Shown piece by piece: positions 55,449 through 64,000 of a stretch of DNA of 64,000 nt. The DNA is from Tumebacillus amylolyticus (GTDB lineage: Bacteria > Bacillota > Bacilli > Tumebacillales > Tumebacillaceae). How positions within the stretch are numbered: the first letter of the stretch is position 1; the number at the start of each line of letters is the position of its first letter. The stretch covers positions 396,091 to 460,090 of the forward strand of contig NZ_JAEQNB010000004.1 in NCBI RefSeq assembly GCF_016722965.1. Direction: 5' to 3'. The notes under the pieces were generated by a model. It was not told where the DNA came from and made no database searches. It saw only the letters and a list, made by a program, of their open reading frames with translations. Made by a program: the position numbers and the translations under genes.

Positions 55449-58181
55449 ATGGCACGACTTACACCGATGATGGAACAATACTTGGCGACCAAAGCGCAGG
55501 TGCCGGATGCGCTCTTGTTCTTCCGACTCGGCGACTTTTACGAACTGTTCATGGAAGACGCCGTGACCGCCGCGCGCGAGTTGGAGATCACGTTGACCGG
55601 ACGCGCAAACGGAGCGAACGGCGGCGATGAGCGCACCCCGATGTGCGGCGTCCCGCACCATTCGGCCGAGGGCTATGTCTTGCGCCTCGTCGAGAAGGGC
55701 TACAAAGTCGCGATCTGTGAACAGACCGAGGAAGCGGGAGCCAGCAAGGGAATCGTGCGTCGTGAGATCGTGCGCGTCGTCACTCCGGGCACCGTGATGG
55801 AGCAAAAAGGCCTGCAAGCCAAAGCCAACAACTACCTCGCCGCCGTGGTGGTGCGCGAAGGTGTGTACGGGTTGTCTTTTTGCGACCTGTCGACAGGAGA
55901 AATGCTCGTCGTCGAACATGACAGCGAGCAGAAGATGCTCGACGAGATGCTCCGCCATCAGCCGGCTGAAATCATCGTGCCGTTCGGAGAAAAACAGGCA
56001 TCGTACGCTGTGACCCTGCACGACCTGCTGGCGTGCGTGTTGACGGAAGGCTTGGAAAAAACGCACGGACTTGCCCGCGCGTCGGAAGTCCTGCTTGGGC
56101 ACTACGGCGTGATGACGGTCGATTCGTTCGGACTCGCGAACCGCCCGCTGGCTCTCTCGGCTGCCGGGATGTTGATCGCCTACCTCGACGTTACACAGAA
56201 GCGCAATCTGCACCATCTCAAGATGCCCGCGTATATCACCAGCGACGAATACATGACCATCGATTCGTTCTCCCGCCGCAACCTCGAACTTGTGGAAACG
56301 TTGCGCGACAAAGGCAAGCACGGCTCCTTGCTCGGGTTGCTGGATGAAACGGTGACCGCGATGGGCGGACGCCTGTTGCGCCGGTATGTCGAACGACCGC
56401 TGGCGAACAAGATTCGCATCGAACAGCGATTGGACGCCGTGGAAGAGCTCTACAAAAACCTCCTCCTGCGCGACGACATTCGCCAATTGCTCGACGCTGT
56501 GTACGACCTTGAACGCCTCGTCGCTCGCGTCTCCTACGGCTCGGCAAACGCCCGCGACCTGTTGGCGATCGGTTCGTCGCTGGCTGTCCTGCCGAGTTTG
56601 AAAGGTCGTCTGGAAAGCGCGGGGGCTCCGTTGCTGCTCGATCTAGGTCAGCGCATCGACCACTTTGACGAGATCGTGGAGTTGATCGAACGCGCCATCG
56701 TCGAGGAACCGCCGACCTCCGTCCGTGACGGCGGTGTGATTCGCGACGGGTTTGACGACTACCTCGACACGCTGAAAACGGCATCCCGCGACGGCAAGCG
56801 CTGGCTCGCCGAGTTGGAGCAACAGGAGCGGGAAGCGACCGGCATCAAGTCGTTGAAAGTCGGCTTCAACAAAGTCTTCGGCTACTACATCGAAGTCTCC
56901 AAAGCCAACATCGGGAACGTCCCCGACACTTATGAACGCAAGCAGACACTGACCAACGGGGAGCGCTATGTCACACCGGGGCTCAAGGAGAAGGAAGCGT
57001 TGATCCTCGAAGCCGAGGAAAAAATGGTCGACCTCGAGTACCAACTCTTCTGCCAAGTTCGTGATGCCGTGAGCGTCATCCTCGGCAAAATCCAAGAGGC
57101 GGCAGAAGCGATTGCCACGATCGACGTGCTCCAATCCTTGGCCACCGTCTCGATCCGCCGCCGATACAAGCGTCCGGTCATCAATACCGACGACCGCTTG
57201 CATCTCGTAGAAGGTCGTCATCCGGTCGTCGAGGCGATGTTAAAAGGCGAGCCGTTCGTGGCGAACGACACGCTGCTCAACACCTCCGAACACCAGATTG
57301 CGCTGATCACCGGTCCGAACATGGCGGGGAAATCGACCTACATGCGCCAAGTGGCGTTGATCGTCATCTTGGCGCAGATGGGATGTTTCGTACCGGCCGA
57401 CCACGCGGAGATCGGAATCGTGGACCGCGTGTTCACGCGCATCGGGGCGAGTGACGACCTCGCGGGCGGGCAGTCGACGTTCATGGTGGAGATGGTGGAA
57501 CTCGCCAACATCTTGCACCACGCCACGCCGCGCAGTTTGATCATCCTCGATGAGATCGGGCGAGGGACGTCGACGTTTGACGGCATCTCGATTGCCCAGG
57601 CGGTCGTGGAGTTCCTGCACCAGAGCCCGAAAGTCGGGGCGAAGACGCTGTTTGCGACGCACTATCATGAATTGACGACGTTTACGGAGTCGTTTGCGGG
57701 CGTGAAGCACTATTCAACGCATGTGCAGGAGCAGGGGGACAGCATTGTATTTTTGCGGAAGATCCTCCCGCAAGCAGCCGACCGCAGTTACGGGATTCAA
57801 GTGGCCAAACTCGCCGGACTCCCGCAGGAAGTTTTGGCGCGGGCACGTGAAATTCTGGTAGACTTGGAACAGGGCGGACACGGCACCACCACCCTCAGCG
57901 CAGGTTCTGAAAAAAGCGCGCCTTCGTCTGCGCCACTCACTTCCACAGCCCCCGCAACCGACCTCGTCCGCGAGGCAGCCGTGGCTTACGAAGCAGCCCC
58001 CGTGGCCATTGCGGAAAAAACGCCGGCGACCGTTCCGGCGCCGTCGGCACAACTCTCGCTGTTTGACGTGTCGGAGCATCCCGTGGTCGACGAGCTGCGC
58101 AAGCTCGACGTCATGCGCTTGACTCCGCTGGACGCGATGAACCTGCTCTACCAACTGCACCAGAAAGCACGAGGTGAGTAA
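55449..58181 (+). CDS. mutS: DNA mismatch repair protein MutS
   Basis: 910-aa mismatch-recognition ATPase. The N-terminal mismatch-binding domain has the conserved Phe-x-Glu in FFRLGDFYELF (about residues 24-34). The ATPase has Walker A TGPNMAGKSTYMRQ (about 618-631), Walker B LIILDEIGRGTSTFDG (about 696-711) and FATHYHEL. A Pro/Ala-rich linker (about 800-870) carries QLSLFDV, a beta-clamp-binding motif, before the C-terminal dimer domain. ATG 55449 follows AGCGGAGGAAG. It precedes mutL in the same transcript. Confidence 0.97.
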   Translation: MARLTPMMEQYLATKAQVPDALLFFRLGDFYELFMEDAVTAARELEITLTGRANGANGGDERTPMCGVPHHSAEGYVLRLVEKGYKVAICEQTEEAGASKGIVRREIVRVVTPGTVMEQKGLQAKANNYLAAVVVREGVYGLSFCDLSTGEMLVVEHDSEQKMLDEMLRHQPAEIIVPFGEKQASYAVTLHDLLACVLTEGLEKTHGLARASEVLLGHYGVMTVDSFGLANRPLALSAAGMLIAYLDVTQKRNLHHLKMPAYITSDEYMTIDSFSRRNLELVETLRDKGKHGSLLGLLDETVTAMGGRLLRRYVERPLANKIRIEQRLDAVEELYKNLLLRDDIRQLLDAVYDLERLVARVSYGSANARDLLAIGSSLAVLPSLKGRLESAGAPLLLDLGQRIDHFDEIVELIERAIVEEPPTSVRDGGVIRDGFDDYLDTLKTASRDGKRWLAELEQQEREATGIKSLKVGFNKVFGYYIEVSKANIGNVPDTYERKQTLTNGERYVTPGLKEKEALILEAEEKMVDLEYQLFCQVRDAVSVILGKIQEAAEAIATIDVLQSLATVSIRRRYKRPVINTDDRLHLVEGRHPVVEAMLKGEPFVANDTLLNTSEHQIALITGPNMAGKSTYMRQVALIVILAQMGCFVPADHAEIGIVDRVFTRIGASDDLAGGQSTFMVEMVELANILHHATPRSLIILDEIGRGTSTFDGISIAQAVVEFLHQSPKVGAKTLFATHYHELTTFTESFAGVKHYSTHVQEQGDSIVFLRKILPQAADRSYGIQVAKLAGLPQEVLARAREILVDLEQGGHGTTTLSAGSEKSAPSSAPLTSTAPATDLVREAAVAYEAAPVAIAEKTPATVPAPSAQLSLFDVSEHPVVDELRKLDVMRLTPLDAMNLLYQLHQKARGE

Positions 58182-58182
58182 G

Positions 58183-60318
58183 ATGGGCAAGATTCAGGTC
58201 TTAAGCGACCTCCTCGCCAACAAGATCGCCGCCGGGGAAGTCGTGGAACGCCCCGCTTCGGTCATCAAAGAGCTGTTGGAGAACGCCATCGACGCCAACA
58301 GCACCGAGATCGTCATCGAAATCGAAAACGGCGGTCTCGACCTGATCAAAGTCTCAGACAACGGCGTCGGCATGGAACGCGAAGACGCCCTGCTCGCGTT
58401 TGAACGTCATGCCACGTCGAAGATTCGTTCGGAAAAAGACCTCTTTCGCATCCGTACTCTCGGATTTCGCGGTGAAGCGCTTCCGTCGATCGCCTCGGTT
58501 TCCAAAGTCGAAGTCAAGACCCGTACTGCGGAGGCGAATGAAGGGACGCTCGTCAAAATCGAGGGCGGGCAACTCGTGACGCATGGAGTGACGGCGGCGA
58601 AGAAAGGGACCGACTTTGCGGTTCGGGACCTTTTTTTCAACACGCCCGCTCGTTTGAAGTATCTCAAGACGATTCAGACGGAGTTGCACCACATGCTCGA
58701 CTACGTGAACCGGTTGTCTTTGGCGCATCCTGAGATTTCGTTCCGGATGTACCACAACGGGCGGCAGTTGTTGCAGTCGCCGGGGGATGGTGAGTTGTTG
58801 CATGCGGTGGCGGCGATTTATGGAAATGACGTGGCGCGGCAGATGTTGCCGATTGAATGGTCAGACTATGATTATAAGATCGTGGGGGCGGTCGGGTTTC
58901 CGGAGTTGAACCGGGCGAACCGCAACCACTGTTCGTTTATCGTCAACGGGCGGTATGTGAAGAGTTACCAACTGCTCAATGCGGTGCAGGCGGCGTATCA
59001 TACGCGGTTGCCGATCAACCGGTATCCGGTGTGCGTGATTGCGGTGGAGTTGGACCCGAGCTTGGTGGATGTGAACGTGCATCCGCAGAAGTTGGAAGTG
59101 CGATTCTCCGAAGAGCGGGACGTGACGCATGCGGTGCAACAGGCGGTGGAGAAGGCTCTGCAACAGCAGACGTTCATCCCGAAAGCTACGGCGAAGTCGG
59201 TTCAGACCGAGCTCAAGGAAAAAACGCAGCAGACCGCGTTCGATCTCCCGCTGCCCAAATCAGAAGTGCCGACCGCTCCGGCCCGGGCTACCGGATTCCA
59301 GCCGGCGAATCGAACGACCTACGCGACGAGTGGCTCTGAACCGAGTGTCGGAGTCAACGGCCCGAAGTACAAAGAGCCACTCCCCAACGGGGGAGCTGTC
59401 GTCCGCGAGACGCCGACCGAGTACCAACCGTCCCGCCGTCGAGACGACCGACGCGAACTCCCGCTCCGCCACCAAGTCGACGCCGCTCTCAGCGTCTACG
59501 AAAAAGCAGAGCAGCCGGTTCCTACGCAGACAACTAGCCAAGCACAGTCTGCTGATCAGGTACAGCTGACAAATCAAGCACAGCCATTGAGTTCAGAACC
59601 GTTTTCGCACACGAACGAGACACCACTGTCCGTCCCTGTGCCGGAGTCTGTCCTGGACTTGAATTCTCAACCTACGTCTGTCGTCGGGGAATCTGCGCAA
59701 GAGAATTTTGCTGACGCGGCCCCTGCACGACCGAACATGCCGCAGTTCCGCCCGGTTGCACAAGTCCTCGGCATGTACGTGATCGCGCAAGACGACACCG
59801 GGATGTACATCATCGACCAACACGCGGCGCACGAGAAAGTTCTGTACGAGAAATTCACCAAAAAACTCGCCGACCGTCAGATTCAACCCTTGCCGTTGCT
59901 CGTCCCGCTGACCGTCGAACTCACCGCTTCCGAAGCGGCGCTCTTCGAACAGCGCATCTCGGATTTCGCCGACTGCCAGATCGAAGTCGACCAGTTCGGC
60001 GGCACCACGTTCTTGATCCGCTCCGTACCGGACATCTGGGAGGGACTCCAAACCCAGTTCCTCCTCCAAGAGCTGATCGACGAACTCCTCCAAGAAGGCG
60101 CAACGCCCGACCCGCGCCAACTCATCGAGGCCAAAGTCATCACCAAAGCCTGCAAATCCGCAATCAAAGCGAACCACTGGCTCTCCATGCCGGAGATGGT
60201 GGCGCTGTGCGACCAACTGCGCGAACTGGACAACCCGTTCACCTGCCCGCACGGCCGACCGATCATCATCCACATGTCCACGTATGACTTGGAGAAGCAA
60301 TTCAAGAGGGTGATGTAG
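58183..60318 (+). CDS. mutL: DNA mismatch repair endonuclease MutL
   Basis: 711 aa; ATG 58183 gives MGKIQVLSDLLANKIAAGEVVERPASV; a GTG at 58174 in the mutS end is possible. GHKL ATPase motifs: ELLENAIDA, DNGVGMEREDAL, TLGFRGEALPSIASV, FFNTPARLKYL. A long low-complexity linker (about residues 345-515) is followed by the C-terminal endonuclease domain with DQHAAHEKVLYE (matches DQHA-x2-E-x4-E), so it nicks DNA as in non-E. coli bacteria. Coupled to mutS and to the next gene by 1 bp. Confidence 0.97.
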   Translation: MGKIQVLSDLLANKIAAGEVVERPASVIKELLENAIDANSTEIVIEIENGGLDLIKVSDNGVGMEREDALLAFERHATSKIRSEKDLFRIRTLGFRGEALPSIASVSKVEVKTRTAEANEGTLVKIEGGQLVTHGVTAAKKGTDFAVRDLFFNTPARLKYLKTIQTELHHMLDYVNRLSLAHPEISFRMYHNGRQLLQSPGDGELLHAVAAIYGNDVARQMLPIEWSDYDYKIVGAVGFPELNRANRNHCSFIVNGRYVKSYQLLNAVQAAYHTRLPINRYPVCVIAVELDPSLVDVNVHPQKLEVRFSEERDVTHAVQQAVEKALQQQTFIPKATAKSVQTELKEKTQQTAFDLPLPKSEVPTAPARATGFQPANRTTYATSGSEPSVGVNGPKYKEPLPNGGAVVRETPTEYQPSRRRDDRRELPLRHQVDAALSVYEKAEQPVPTQTTSQAQSADQVQLTNQAQPLSSEPFSHTNETPLSVPVPESVLDLNSQPTSVVGESAQENFADAAPARPNMPQFRPVAQVLGMYVIAQDDTGMYIIDQHAAHEKVLYEKFTKKLADRQIQPLPLLVPLTVELTASEAALFEQRISDFADCQIEVDQFGGTTFLIRSVPDIWEGLQTQFLLQELIDELLQEGATPDPRQLIEAKVITKACKSAIKANHWLSMPEMVALCDQLRELDNPFTCPHGRPIIIHMSTYDLEKQFKRVM

Positions 60319-61121
60319 TGACCCAATCCCGAAGCCTCATCGTCACCACCGGCAACAAGCCCAATGACGAAACCGTGGCGCTGGCGCACTCCTACGCGAG
60401 TGAGCTCGGCGCCCCCTACATAATCAGAAAAAAGCGCGCCATCGACACTCTGCGCGCCGACTACGGCGTCGACGAAGTGCTGGTTTGCGCCGACCGCGTC
60501 GCCCTGCACGTCGAGGGCCAAGAGTTTTTTTTCCATCCCTCGATGGCGAACACGAGAATCAAGCGGCTGAAAAGTGGCGAAAATGATGTAGTGATCGAGC
60601 GAGCCGGGGTCCGTCCCGGCGATATCGTGCTGGATTGCACGCTGGGACTGGGCTCCGATGCGATCGTATTTGCTCATGCAGTCGGGGAAGAGGGCCGTGT
60701 GATCGGTCTCGAATCGTCTCCCGTCATCGCCTTGCTCGTCCGACGCGGACTCAAGGAAGTGAGCGTCGATACCCAAGCGGTCAACACGGCCATGCGCCGC
60801 GTCGAAGTTGTGTGCGCCGACCATCTGGAGTACCTGCGTGCTCAACCGGACAAGTCGGTCGATGTGGTCTACTTCGACCCGATGTTCCGACGCACGGTGC
60901 AGAAGACGCAGTATATGGAACCACTGCGACATCTCGGCGACGACCGCCCGCTGATGGAGGAAGCCATCCTCGAAGCGCGACGTGTCGCCCGCCGTCGCAT
61001 TGTACTCAAAGAACGCTGGTATTCCAAGGAATTCGCCCGTCTCGGCTTTTTGATTCCCAAAAAGTCCACGGGCACGATCAACTACGGCGTCATCGATTTG
61101 GAAGGAGGCGAATGGTCATGA
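60318..61121 (+). CDS. RsmJ-like SAM-dependent methyltransferase
   Basis: 267 aa, GTG 60318 overlapping the mutL stop. SAM-binding DCTLGLGSDAIVFAHAVG (about residues 109-126), acidic loop VIGLESSPVIALLVRRGL, and the family motif VVYFDPMFRRT (about 190-200), which is like the FDPMFP of RsmJ (16S rRNA m2G1516). The N-terminal ~85 residues (ALAHSYASELGAPYIIRKKRAIDTL) are a separate small domain. Position between mutL and miaA is seen in related Bacillales. rRNA methylation is inferred from the family. Confidence 0.8.
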   Translation: MTQSRSLIVTTGNKPNDETVALAHSYASELGAPYIIRKKRAIDTLRADYGVDEVLVCADRVALHVEGQEFFFHPSMANTRIKRLKSGENDVVIERAGVRPGDIVLDCTLGLGSDAIVFAHAVGEEGRVIGLESSPVIALLVRRGLKEVSVDTQAVNTAMRRVEVVCADHLEYLRAQPDKSVDVVYFDPMFRRTVQKTQYMEPLRHLGDDRPLMEEAILEARRVARRRIVLKERWYSKEFARLGFLIPKKSTGTINYGVIDLEGGEWS

Positions 61122-62065
61122 GCCAGACGACCGACAAACCGTCCGTCCTGATCCTCGTTGGCCCCACAGCAGTAGGCAAGACCGCTTTTTCCATCGCCGC
61201 TGCCAAGCACTACGACGGCGAAATTCTCTCCGCCGACTCCATGCAGATCTACAAAGGCATGGATATCGGCACAGCCAAAGTGACCTCCCAGGAGATGGAG
61301 GGCATCCCGCACTACGGGCTGGATTTGATCGACCCTGACGAGCCTTACACCGTTGCGGACTTCCAAGCCTACGCAGACGGCGTGATCCGCGATATCCACG
61401 CGCGCGGCAAACTGCCGATCGTCGTCGGAGGCACCATGCTGTACGTCAAGTCGCTCACCAACCACCTCGACTTCACCGAAGCGTCCGCCGATCTCGAATT
61501 TCGAGCACGCCTGCATGCGGTGGCCGAGCAGCAGGGAGGAGCCGTCTTACATAACCGATTGCGCGAGATCGACCCGGCAACCGCAGAGCGTTTGCACCCC
61601 AATGATGTCAAACGGATCATCAGAGCCTTGGAAGTCTACGAGACGACCGGCAAACCGATGTCCGAAGCCTATACGGAGCAACCGCCGGAGTCGAAGTACA
61701 ACACCCTCGTCGTCGGCTTGAACCTCGACGACCGCGAGAAGCTCTACGAACGCATCAACTTGCGCGTGGACCTCATGATGCAACAAGGTCTGATCCAAGA
61801 AGTTCAGAACCTGCTCGCCAAGGGCTACTCCCGCGACCTGCAAAGCATGAAAGCCATCGGGTACAAAGAGATCGTCGACTATCTCGAAGGCCGTTTGACT
61901 GTAGAGGAAGCGGTGGAAGCAGTCAAACAAGGTTCGCGCCGCTACGCCAAACGCCAACTTTCCTGGTGGCGGCGAGAGACGACGATTCACTGGTTTGACG
62001 CGCAAGAGACGACGTTCCCGATGCGATTCGAAATCATTGACAAGTTGCGAGAAGGAATTTCATAG
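61118..62065 (+). CDS. miaA: tRNA dimethylallyltransferase
   Basis: 315 aa; transfers the dimethylallyl group to A37 of tRNAs reading UNN codons, the substrate of MiaB. ATG 61118 is 9 bp after AAGGAGG; ATG 61112 is closer. P-loop GPTAVGKTAFS (about residues 14-24), DSMQIYKGMDIGTAKVT (about 40-56), PIVVGGTMLYVKSL (about 103-116) and the C-terminal KRQLSWWRRE are diagnostic. hfq follows, a conserved pair. Confidence 0.97.
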   Translation: MSQTTDKPSVLILVGPTAVGKTAFSIAAAKHYDGEILSADSMQIYKGMDIGTAKVTSQEMEGIPHYGLDLIDPDEPYTVADFQAYADGVIRDIHARGKLPIVVGGTMLYVKSLTNHLDFTEASADLEFRARLHAVAEQQGGAVLHNRLREIDPATAERLHPNDVKRIIRALEVYETTGKPMSEAYTEQPPESKYNTLVVGLNLDDREKLYERINLRVDLMMQQGLIQEVQNLLAKGYSRDLQSMKAIGYKEIVDYLEGRLTVEEAVEAVKQGSRRYAKRQLSWWRRETTIHWFDAQETTFPMRFEIIDKLREGIS

Positions 62066-62114
62066 GAGCGTTTCGAATAGTATCCAATAGAAAAAAGATA
62101 TGGGGGTAAATACC

Positions 62115-62345
62115 TTGAACAAACAACAGATCAATATCCAAGATCACTTTCTGAACCAGATCCGCAAGGACAACATCCCGGTAATTATTTACCTCGTAAA
62201 CGGGTTCCAAATTCGCGGTGTCGTCAAAGCTTTCGACAACTTCACGATCATCGTGGAGTCGGAAGGCAAGCAACAGATGGTCTACAAACATGCGATCTCG
62301 ACGTTTACCCCGATGAAGAATGTAAGTTTCCACGCTGCTGAGTAA
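62115..62345 (+). CDS. hfq: RNA chaperone Hfq
   Basis: 76 aa from TTG 62115, which is 8 bp after GGGGG (62102-62106) and gives the family start [18 protein letters not shown]; an ATG at 62100 precedes the binding site. Sm1 motif [25 protein letters not shown] and Sm2 YKHAISTF are conserved, with the nucleotide-binding YKH. It forms a ring hexamer that binds small RNAs and mRNAs. No long C-terminal tail, as in other Firmicutes. Confidence 0.96.
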   Translation: MNKQQINIQDHFLNQIRKDNIPVIIYLVNGFQIRGVVKAFDNFTIIVESEGKQQMVYKHAISTFTPMKNVSFHAAE

Positions 62346-62376
62346 AAGGCAAGCGTTCTCTATAGAGAAGGCTTGG

Positions 62377-62407
62377 GAAGCGTTCCGTTGTGAACGCTTC
62401 TTTTTTT
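62377..62407 (+). terminator. Terminator of miaA-hfq
   Basis: Perfect GAAGCGTTC / GAACGCTTC stem, 6-nt loop, then seven T. Confidence 0.93.
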
Positions 62408-62454
62408 ATTTTGCAGTGAAGATGGCAAGACTAAAGCGGTGAGGAGGCGTTGAC

Positions 62455-62649
62455 ATGGACAATCACCGTGAGTCGGTCGAACACATTTTTGAGATTTTGA
62501 ACAACGTCAAAGCCGAAGAACTGCCGGTCTCTGATGCTGTTGATTCGTTGGCCTACTGGTTCCACGAAGCGTTCCAGAGCGGCGAGATTTCCGTCGAGCC
62601 CTCGGACGCAACCGACGAGATGATCAACGGCGAGGACATTTGGACGTGA
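62455..62649 (+). CDS. Hypothetical small acidic protein
   Basis: 64 aa, ATG 62455 after GAGGAGGCG. Strongly acidic, helical (ESVEHIFEILNNVKAEELPVSDAVDSLAYWFHEAF), no TM or cysteine. It has its own terminator overlapping the stop codon. No recognised family; could be a small cytoplasmic regulator. Confidence 0.6.
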   Translation: MDNHRESVEHIFEILNNVKAEELPVSDAVDSLAYWFHEAFQSGEISVEPSDATDEMINGEDIWT

Positions 62650-62687
62650 AAAAAAGGAGGTGAGCTTACGGGCTCACCTCTTTTTTT
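62649..62687. terminator. Bidirectional terminator between the acidic protein and hsp20
   Basis: GAGGTGAGC / GCTCACCTC stem with a 6-nt loop; A-run before and seven T after serve both convergent genes. Confidence 0.92.
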
Positions 62688-62697
62688 ACCCGCTTCA

Positions 62698-63246
62698 TCA
62701 GCCAAATGAGATCGGTACGCTGCGGCCTTTGTTTTGGGGTTGTGGTTTTTTGGCAGGGCCTTTGCCGCCTGCTTTCAAGATGCGAATCTCCAGCAAGCCG
62801 TTTTTGTACGTCGCGCGCGCCTGTTGCGGACGGACGCGAGCAGGGAGGGAGACCGTGCGTTCAAACGAGCCTCGGAAGCGTTCGTTGAGGTAGAAACGCT
62901 CATCCTTGATCGCCGAGAAGCGTCCGGCGAGCGACCCGGAGAGGGTGAGGGCGTCCGGTTTGATGTTCAGGTTGACGTCTCCCGCTTTTTCAAGACCGGG
63001 GACTTCGACGATGGCGACGACTTCTTGCTGAGTTTCGTAGATATCGATGCGGGGGTAGACCCCCGTCGTTTTGTTATCGAACAACTGTTTGCCAAACATC
63101 TGCTCCCAGTCCATGTCGTGAAAAGTTTTCATTTCGTTGTTCGGCATCTGACTCATGATGTTTTGAAAAAATTGCGGTCCGAACATCTTCCGCAATTGAT
63201 CGTTGAGTCCGGCGAGGGAGCGGAATCCGTCCATCGGATTGTTCAT
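62698..63246 (-). CDS. Hsp20/alpha-crystallin small heat shock protein
   Basis: 182 aa; ATG 63246 is 9 nt after GGAGGTG on the minus strand. N-terminal ~70 residues are Met/Phe/Asn-rich (FGPQFFQNIMSQMPNNEM), typical of small heat-shock proteins; the alpha-crystallin domain (about residues 75-165) has YPRIDIYETQQEVVAIVEVPGLEK, LSGSLAGRF … FERTVSLPARVRPQQARATYKNGLLEIRI; a basic GKGPAKKPQPQNKGRS tail follows. ATP-independent holdase. No CIRCE or CtsR operator was seen upstream. Confidence 0.88.
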   Translation of the reverse strand: MNNPMDGFRSLAGLNDQLRKMFGPQFFQNIMSQMPNNEMKTFHDMDWEQMFGKQLFDNKTTGVYPRIDIYETQQEVVAIVEVPGLEKAGDVNLNIKPDALTLSGSLAGRFSAIKDERFYLNERFRGSFERTVSLPARVRPQQARATYKNGLLEIRILKAGGKGPAKKPQPQNKGRSVPISFG

Positions 63247-63301
63247 GCGCTGGCACACCTCCATTCACTTCACAGCCTATGTTGGATTCGAAAAAATAGT
63301 G

Positions 63302-63330
63302 TTGACAAACGCGTGCAAAGTCGATATTAT
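63302..63330 (+). promoter_or_regulatory. Promoter of the tRNA cluster
   Basis: -35 TTGACA (63302-63307), 17-bp spacer, -10 TATTAT (63325-63330); near consensus, 44 bp before tRNA-Trp. Confidence 0.82.
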
Positions 63331-63373
63331 AGAACTCGTCACCTCGGAAGATTGCCTGCGAGGGAGAACACAC

Positions 63374-63449
63374 AGGGGCATAGTTCAGTTGGTAGAACGT
63401 CGGTCTCCAAAACCGAATGTCGTGGGTTCAAGTCCTGCTGCCCCTGCCA
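63374..63449 (+). tRNA. trnW: tRNA-Trp (anticodon CCA)
   Basis: 76 nt with encoded CCA end. Acceptor AGGGGCA pairs with TGCCCCT; anticodon loop CTCCAAA between CGGT and ACCG; T-loop GGTTCAAGT. First tRNA of a cluster of at least seven. Confidence 0.97.
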
Positions 63450-63513
63450 TTTTAGAAAATAGAGCTTGCATGACAAGCTACGATGTGATATACTGAATCT
63501 CGTTCTCTTCTAT

Positions 63514-63588
63514 TGGGGAGTCGCCAAGCGGTAAGGCAACGGACTTTGACTCCGTCATGCGAAGGTTCGATCCCTTCCTCCCCAGCCA
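63514..63588 (+). tRNA. trnQ: tRNA-Gln (anticodon TTG)
   Basis: 75 nt with encoded CCA. Acceptor TGGGGAG pairs with CTCCCCA; anticodon loop CTTTGAC; T-loop GGTTCGATC. Confidence 0.97.
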
Positions 63589-63606
63589 TGAATCACTTCA
63601 CAGTGA

Positions 63607-63689
63607 GCGGATGTGGCGGAATTGGCAGACGCACTGGTTTTAGGTACCAGCGGGCAACCGTGGGGGTTCGAGTCCCTTCATCCGCACCA
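63607..63689 (+). tRNA. trnL: tRNA-Leu (anticodon TAG)
   Basis: 83 nt with encoded CCA and a long variable arm (CGGGCAACCGTG). Acceptor GCGGATG pairs with CATCCGC; anticodon stem CTGGT/ACCAG with loop TTTAGGT. Confidence 0.96.
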
Positions 63690-63709
63690 TGTTACTTGCA
63701 ACTTTATAT

Positions 63710-63786
63710 GCGCCCTTAGCTCAGCCGGATAGAGCGTTTGACTACGAATCAAAAGGCCGGGAGTTCGAATCTCTCAGGGCGCGCCA
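63710..63786 (+). tRNA. trnR: tRNA-Arg (anticodon ACG)
   Basis: 77 nt with encoded CCA. Acceptor GCGCCCT pairs with AGGGCGC; anticodon stem TTTGA/TCAAA with loop CTACGAA. ACG is the A-to-I edited (TadA-dependent) arginine tRNA. Confidence 0.97.
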
Positions 63787-63799
63787 TTTCTTGTTTTAT

Positions 63800-63875
63800 T
63801 CCTCGATAGCTCAGTTGGTAGAGCGCCCGACTGTTAATCGGATGGTCGCAAGTTCGAGTCTTGCTCGGGGAGCCA
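63800..63875 (+). tRNA. trnN: tRNA-Asn (anticodon GTT)
   Basis: 76 nt with encoded CCA. Acceptor TCCTCGA pairs with TCGGGGA (one G·T); anticodon stem CCGA/TCGG with loop CTGTTAA. Confidence 0.96.
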
Positions 63876-63879
63876 TCTT

Positions 63880-63956
63880 GGCCCGTTGGAGAAGCGGCTT
63901 AACTCACCGCCCTTTCAAGGCGGCATTCACGGGTTCGAATCCCGTACGGGTCACCA
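63880..63956 (+). tRNA. trnE: tRNA-Glu (anticodon TTC)
   Basis: 77 nt with encoded CCA. Acceptor GGCCCGT pairs with ACGGGTC (one G·T); anticodon stem CCGCC/GGCGG with loop CTTTCAA. Confidence 0.96.
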
Positions 63957-63959
63957 AGT

Positions 63960-64000
63960 GGAGGTTTAGCTCAGCTGGGAGAGCATCTGCCTTACAAGCA
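63960..64000 (+). tRNA. trnV: tRNA-Val (anticodon TAC), truncated by the window end
   Basis: The first 41 nt are visible: acceptor GGAGGTT, D-arm GCTCAGCTGGGAGAGC and anticodon stem-loop TGC-CTTACAA-GCA. The 3' half lies beyond base 64000. Confidence 0.92.

Noticed and set aside
63247..63373. CIRCE or CtsR operator for hsp20
   Set aside because: Neither the TTAGCACTC inverted repeat nor the GGTCAAA heptad repeat was found; only the divergent tRNA promoter is clear.
63374..64000. tRNA cluster as prophage attachment site
   Set aside because: The tRNAs are 45 kb from the prophage end and none shows a duplicated 3' part near 18 kb.

Overview
The window (64 kb, GC-rich apart from one AT-rich island) comes from a Gram-positive endospore-former-type Firmicute. 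The supporting signs are strong AGGAGG-like ribosome binding sites, frequent TTG/GTG starts, a Bacillus-like gene order (hepS-menG-hepT-ndk-cheR-aroC-aroB-aroH-trp; miaB-ymcA-mutS-mutL-miaA-hfq), LexA/DinR-type and CcpA-type operators, and a trp leader built for TRAP. Menaquinone made by the futalosine route, together with this order, suggests the Alicyclobacillaceae (Tumebacillus-like). The genus is an inference.

Region 1 (1-13.7 kb) is the late part of a contractile-tail prophage or PBSX-like element on the + strand. It holds sheath (cut by the window start), tube, tail assembly chaperone with a -1 frameshift, tape measure, LysM tail protein, hub (gpD), baseplate spike/V, W/gp25, J and I proteins, fibre genes, a permuted NlpC/P60-like protein, a BhlA/UviB holin, an amidase and an LLH holin. 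Region 2 (13.7-17.9 kb) is an AT-rich, oppositely oriented cassette: a two-TM protein, a cytoplasmic subtilisin-like protease and an AAA+ ATPase. It resembles IetAS anti-phage/plasmid-stability systems and sits where prophages carry accessory genes. 17.9-18.5 kb holds a broken ORF, terminators and short direct repeats that may mark the prophage end.

Region 3 (18.5-28 kb) is an isoprenoid quinone operon: hepS, menG, ubiX-like, mqnE, mqnA, mqnC, hepT. It is followed by ndk, a patatin-like lipase, cheR, a candidate structured small RNA and a cytochrome c. Region 4 (28-40.7 kb) has a 1545-aa pseudokinase/ATPase-like/TPR/GAF/GGDEF protein, small membrane and zinc-ribbon proteins, GNAT, OsmC, an RluA-type pseudouridine synthase, a second UMP-kinase-like gene, and three tandem M42 peptidases, the last lacking catalytic residues.

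Region 5 (40.7-50.7 kb) is the aromatic supraoperon aroC-aroB-aroH-[leader]-trpD-C-F-B-A-tyrA-aroA, without trpE. Its chorismate feeds both tryptophan/tyrosine and, through MqnA, the menaquinone pathway of region 3. The leader before trpD carries two separate arrays of (G/U)AG triplets at about 5-nt spacing. One precedes an intrinsic terminator and the other, of 11 triplets, covers the trpD ribosome binding site. Region 6 (50.7-64 kb) has a CcpA-operator membrane gene, a LexA-controlled Y-family polymerase, miaB, ymcA/ricA, mutS, mutL, an RsmJ-like methyltransferase, miaA, hfq, hsp20 and a tRNA cluster (Trp, Gln, Leu, Arg, Asn, Glu, Val) that runs off the window end.
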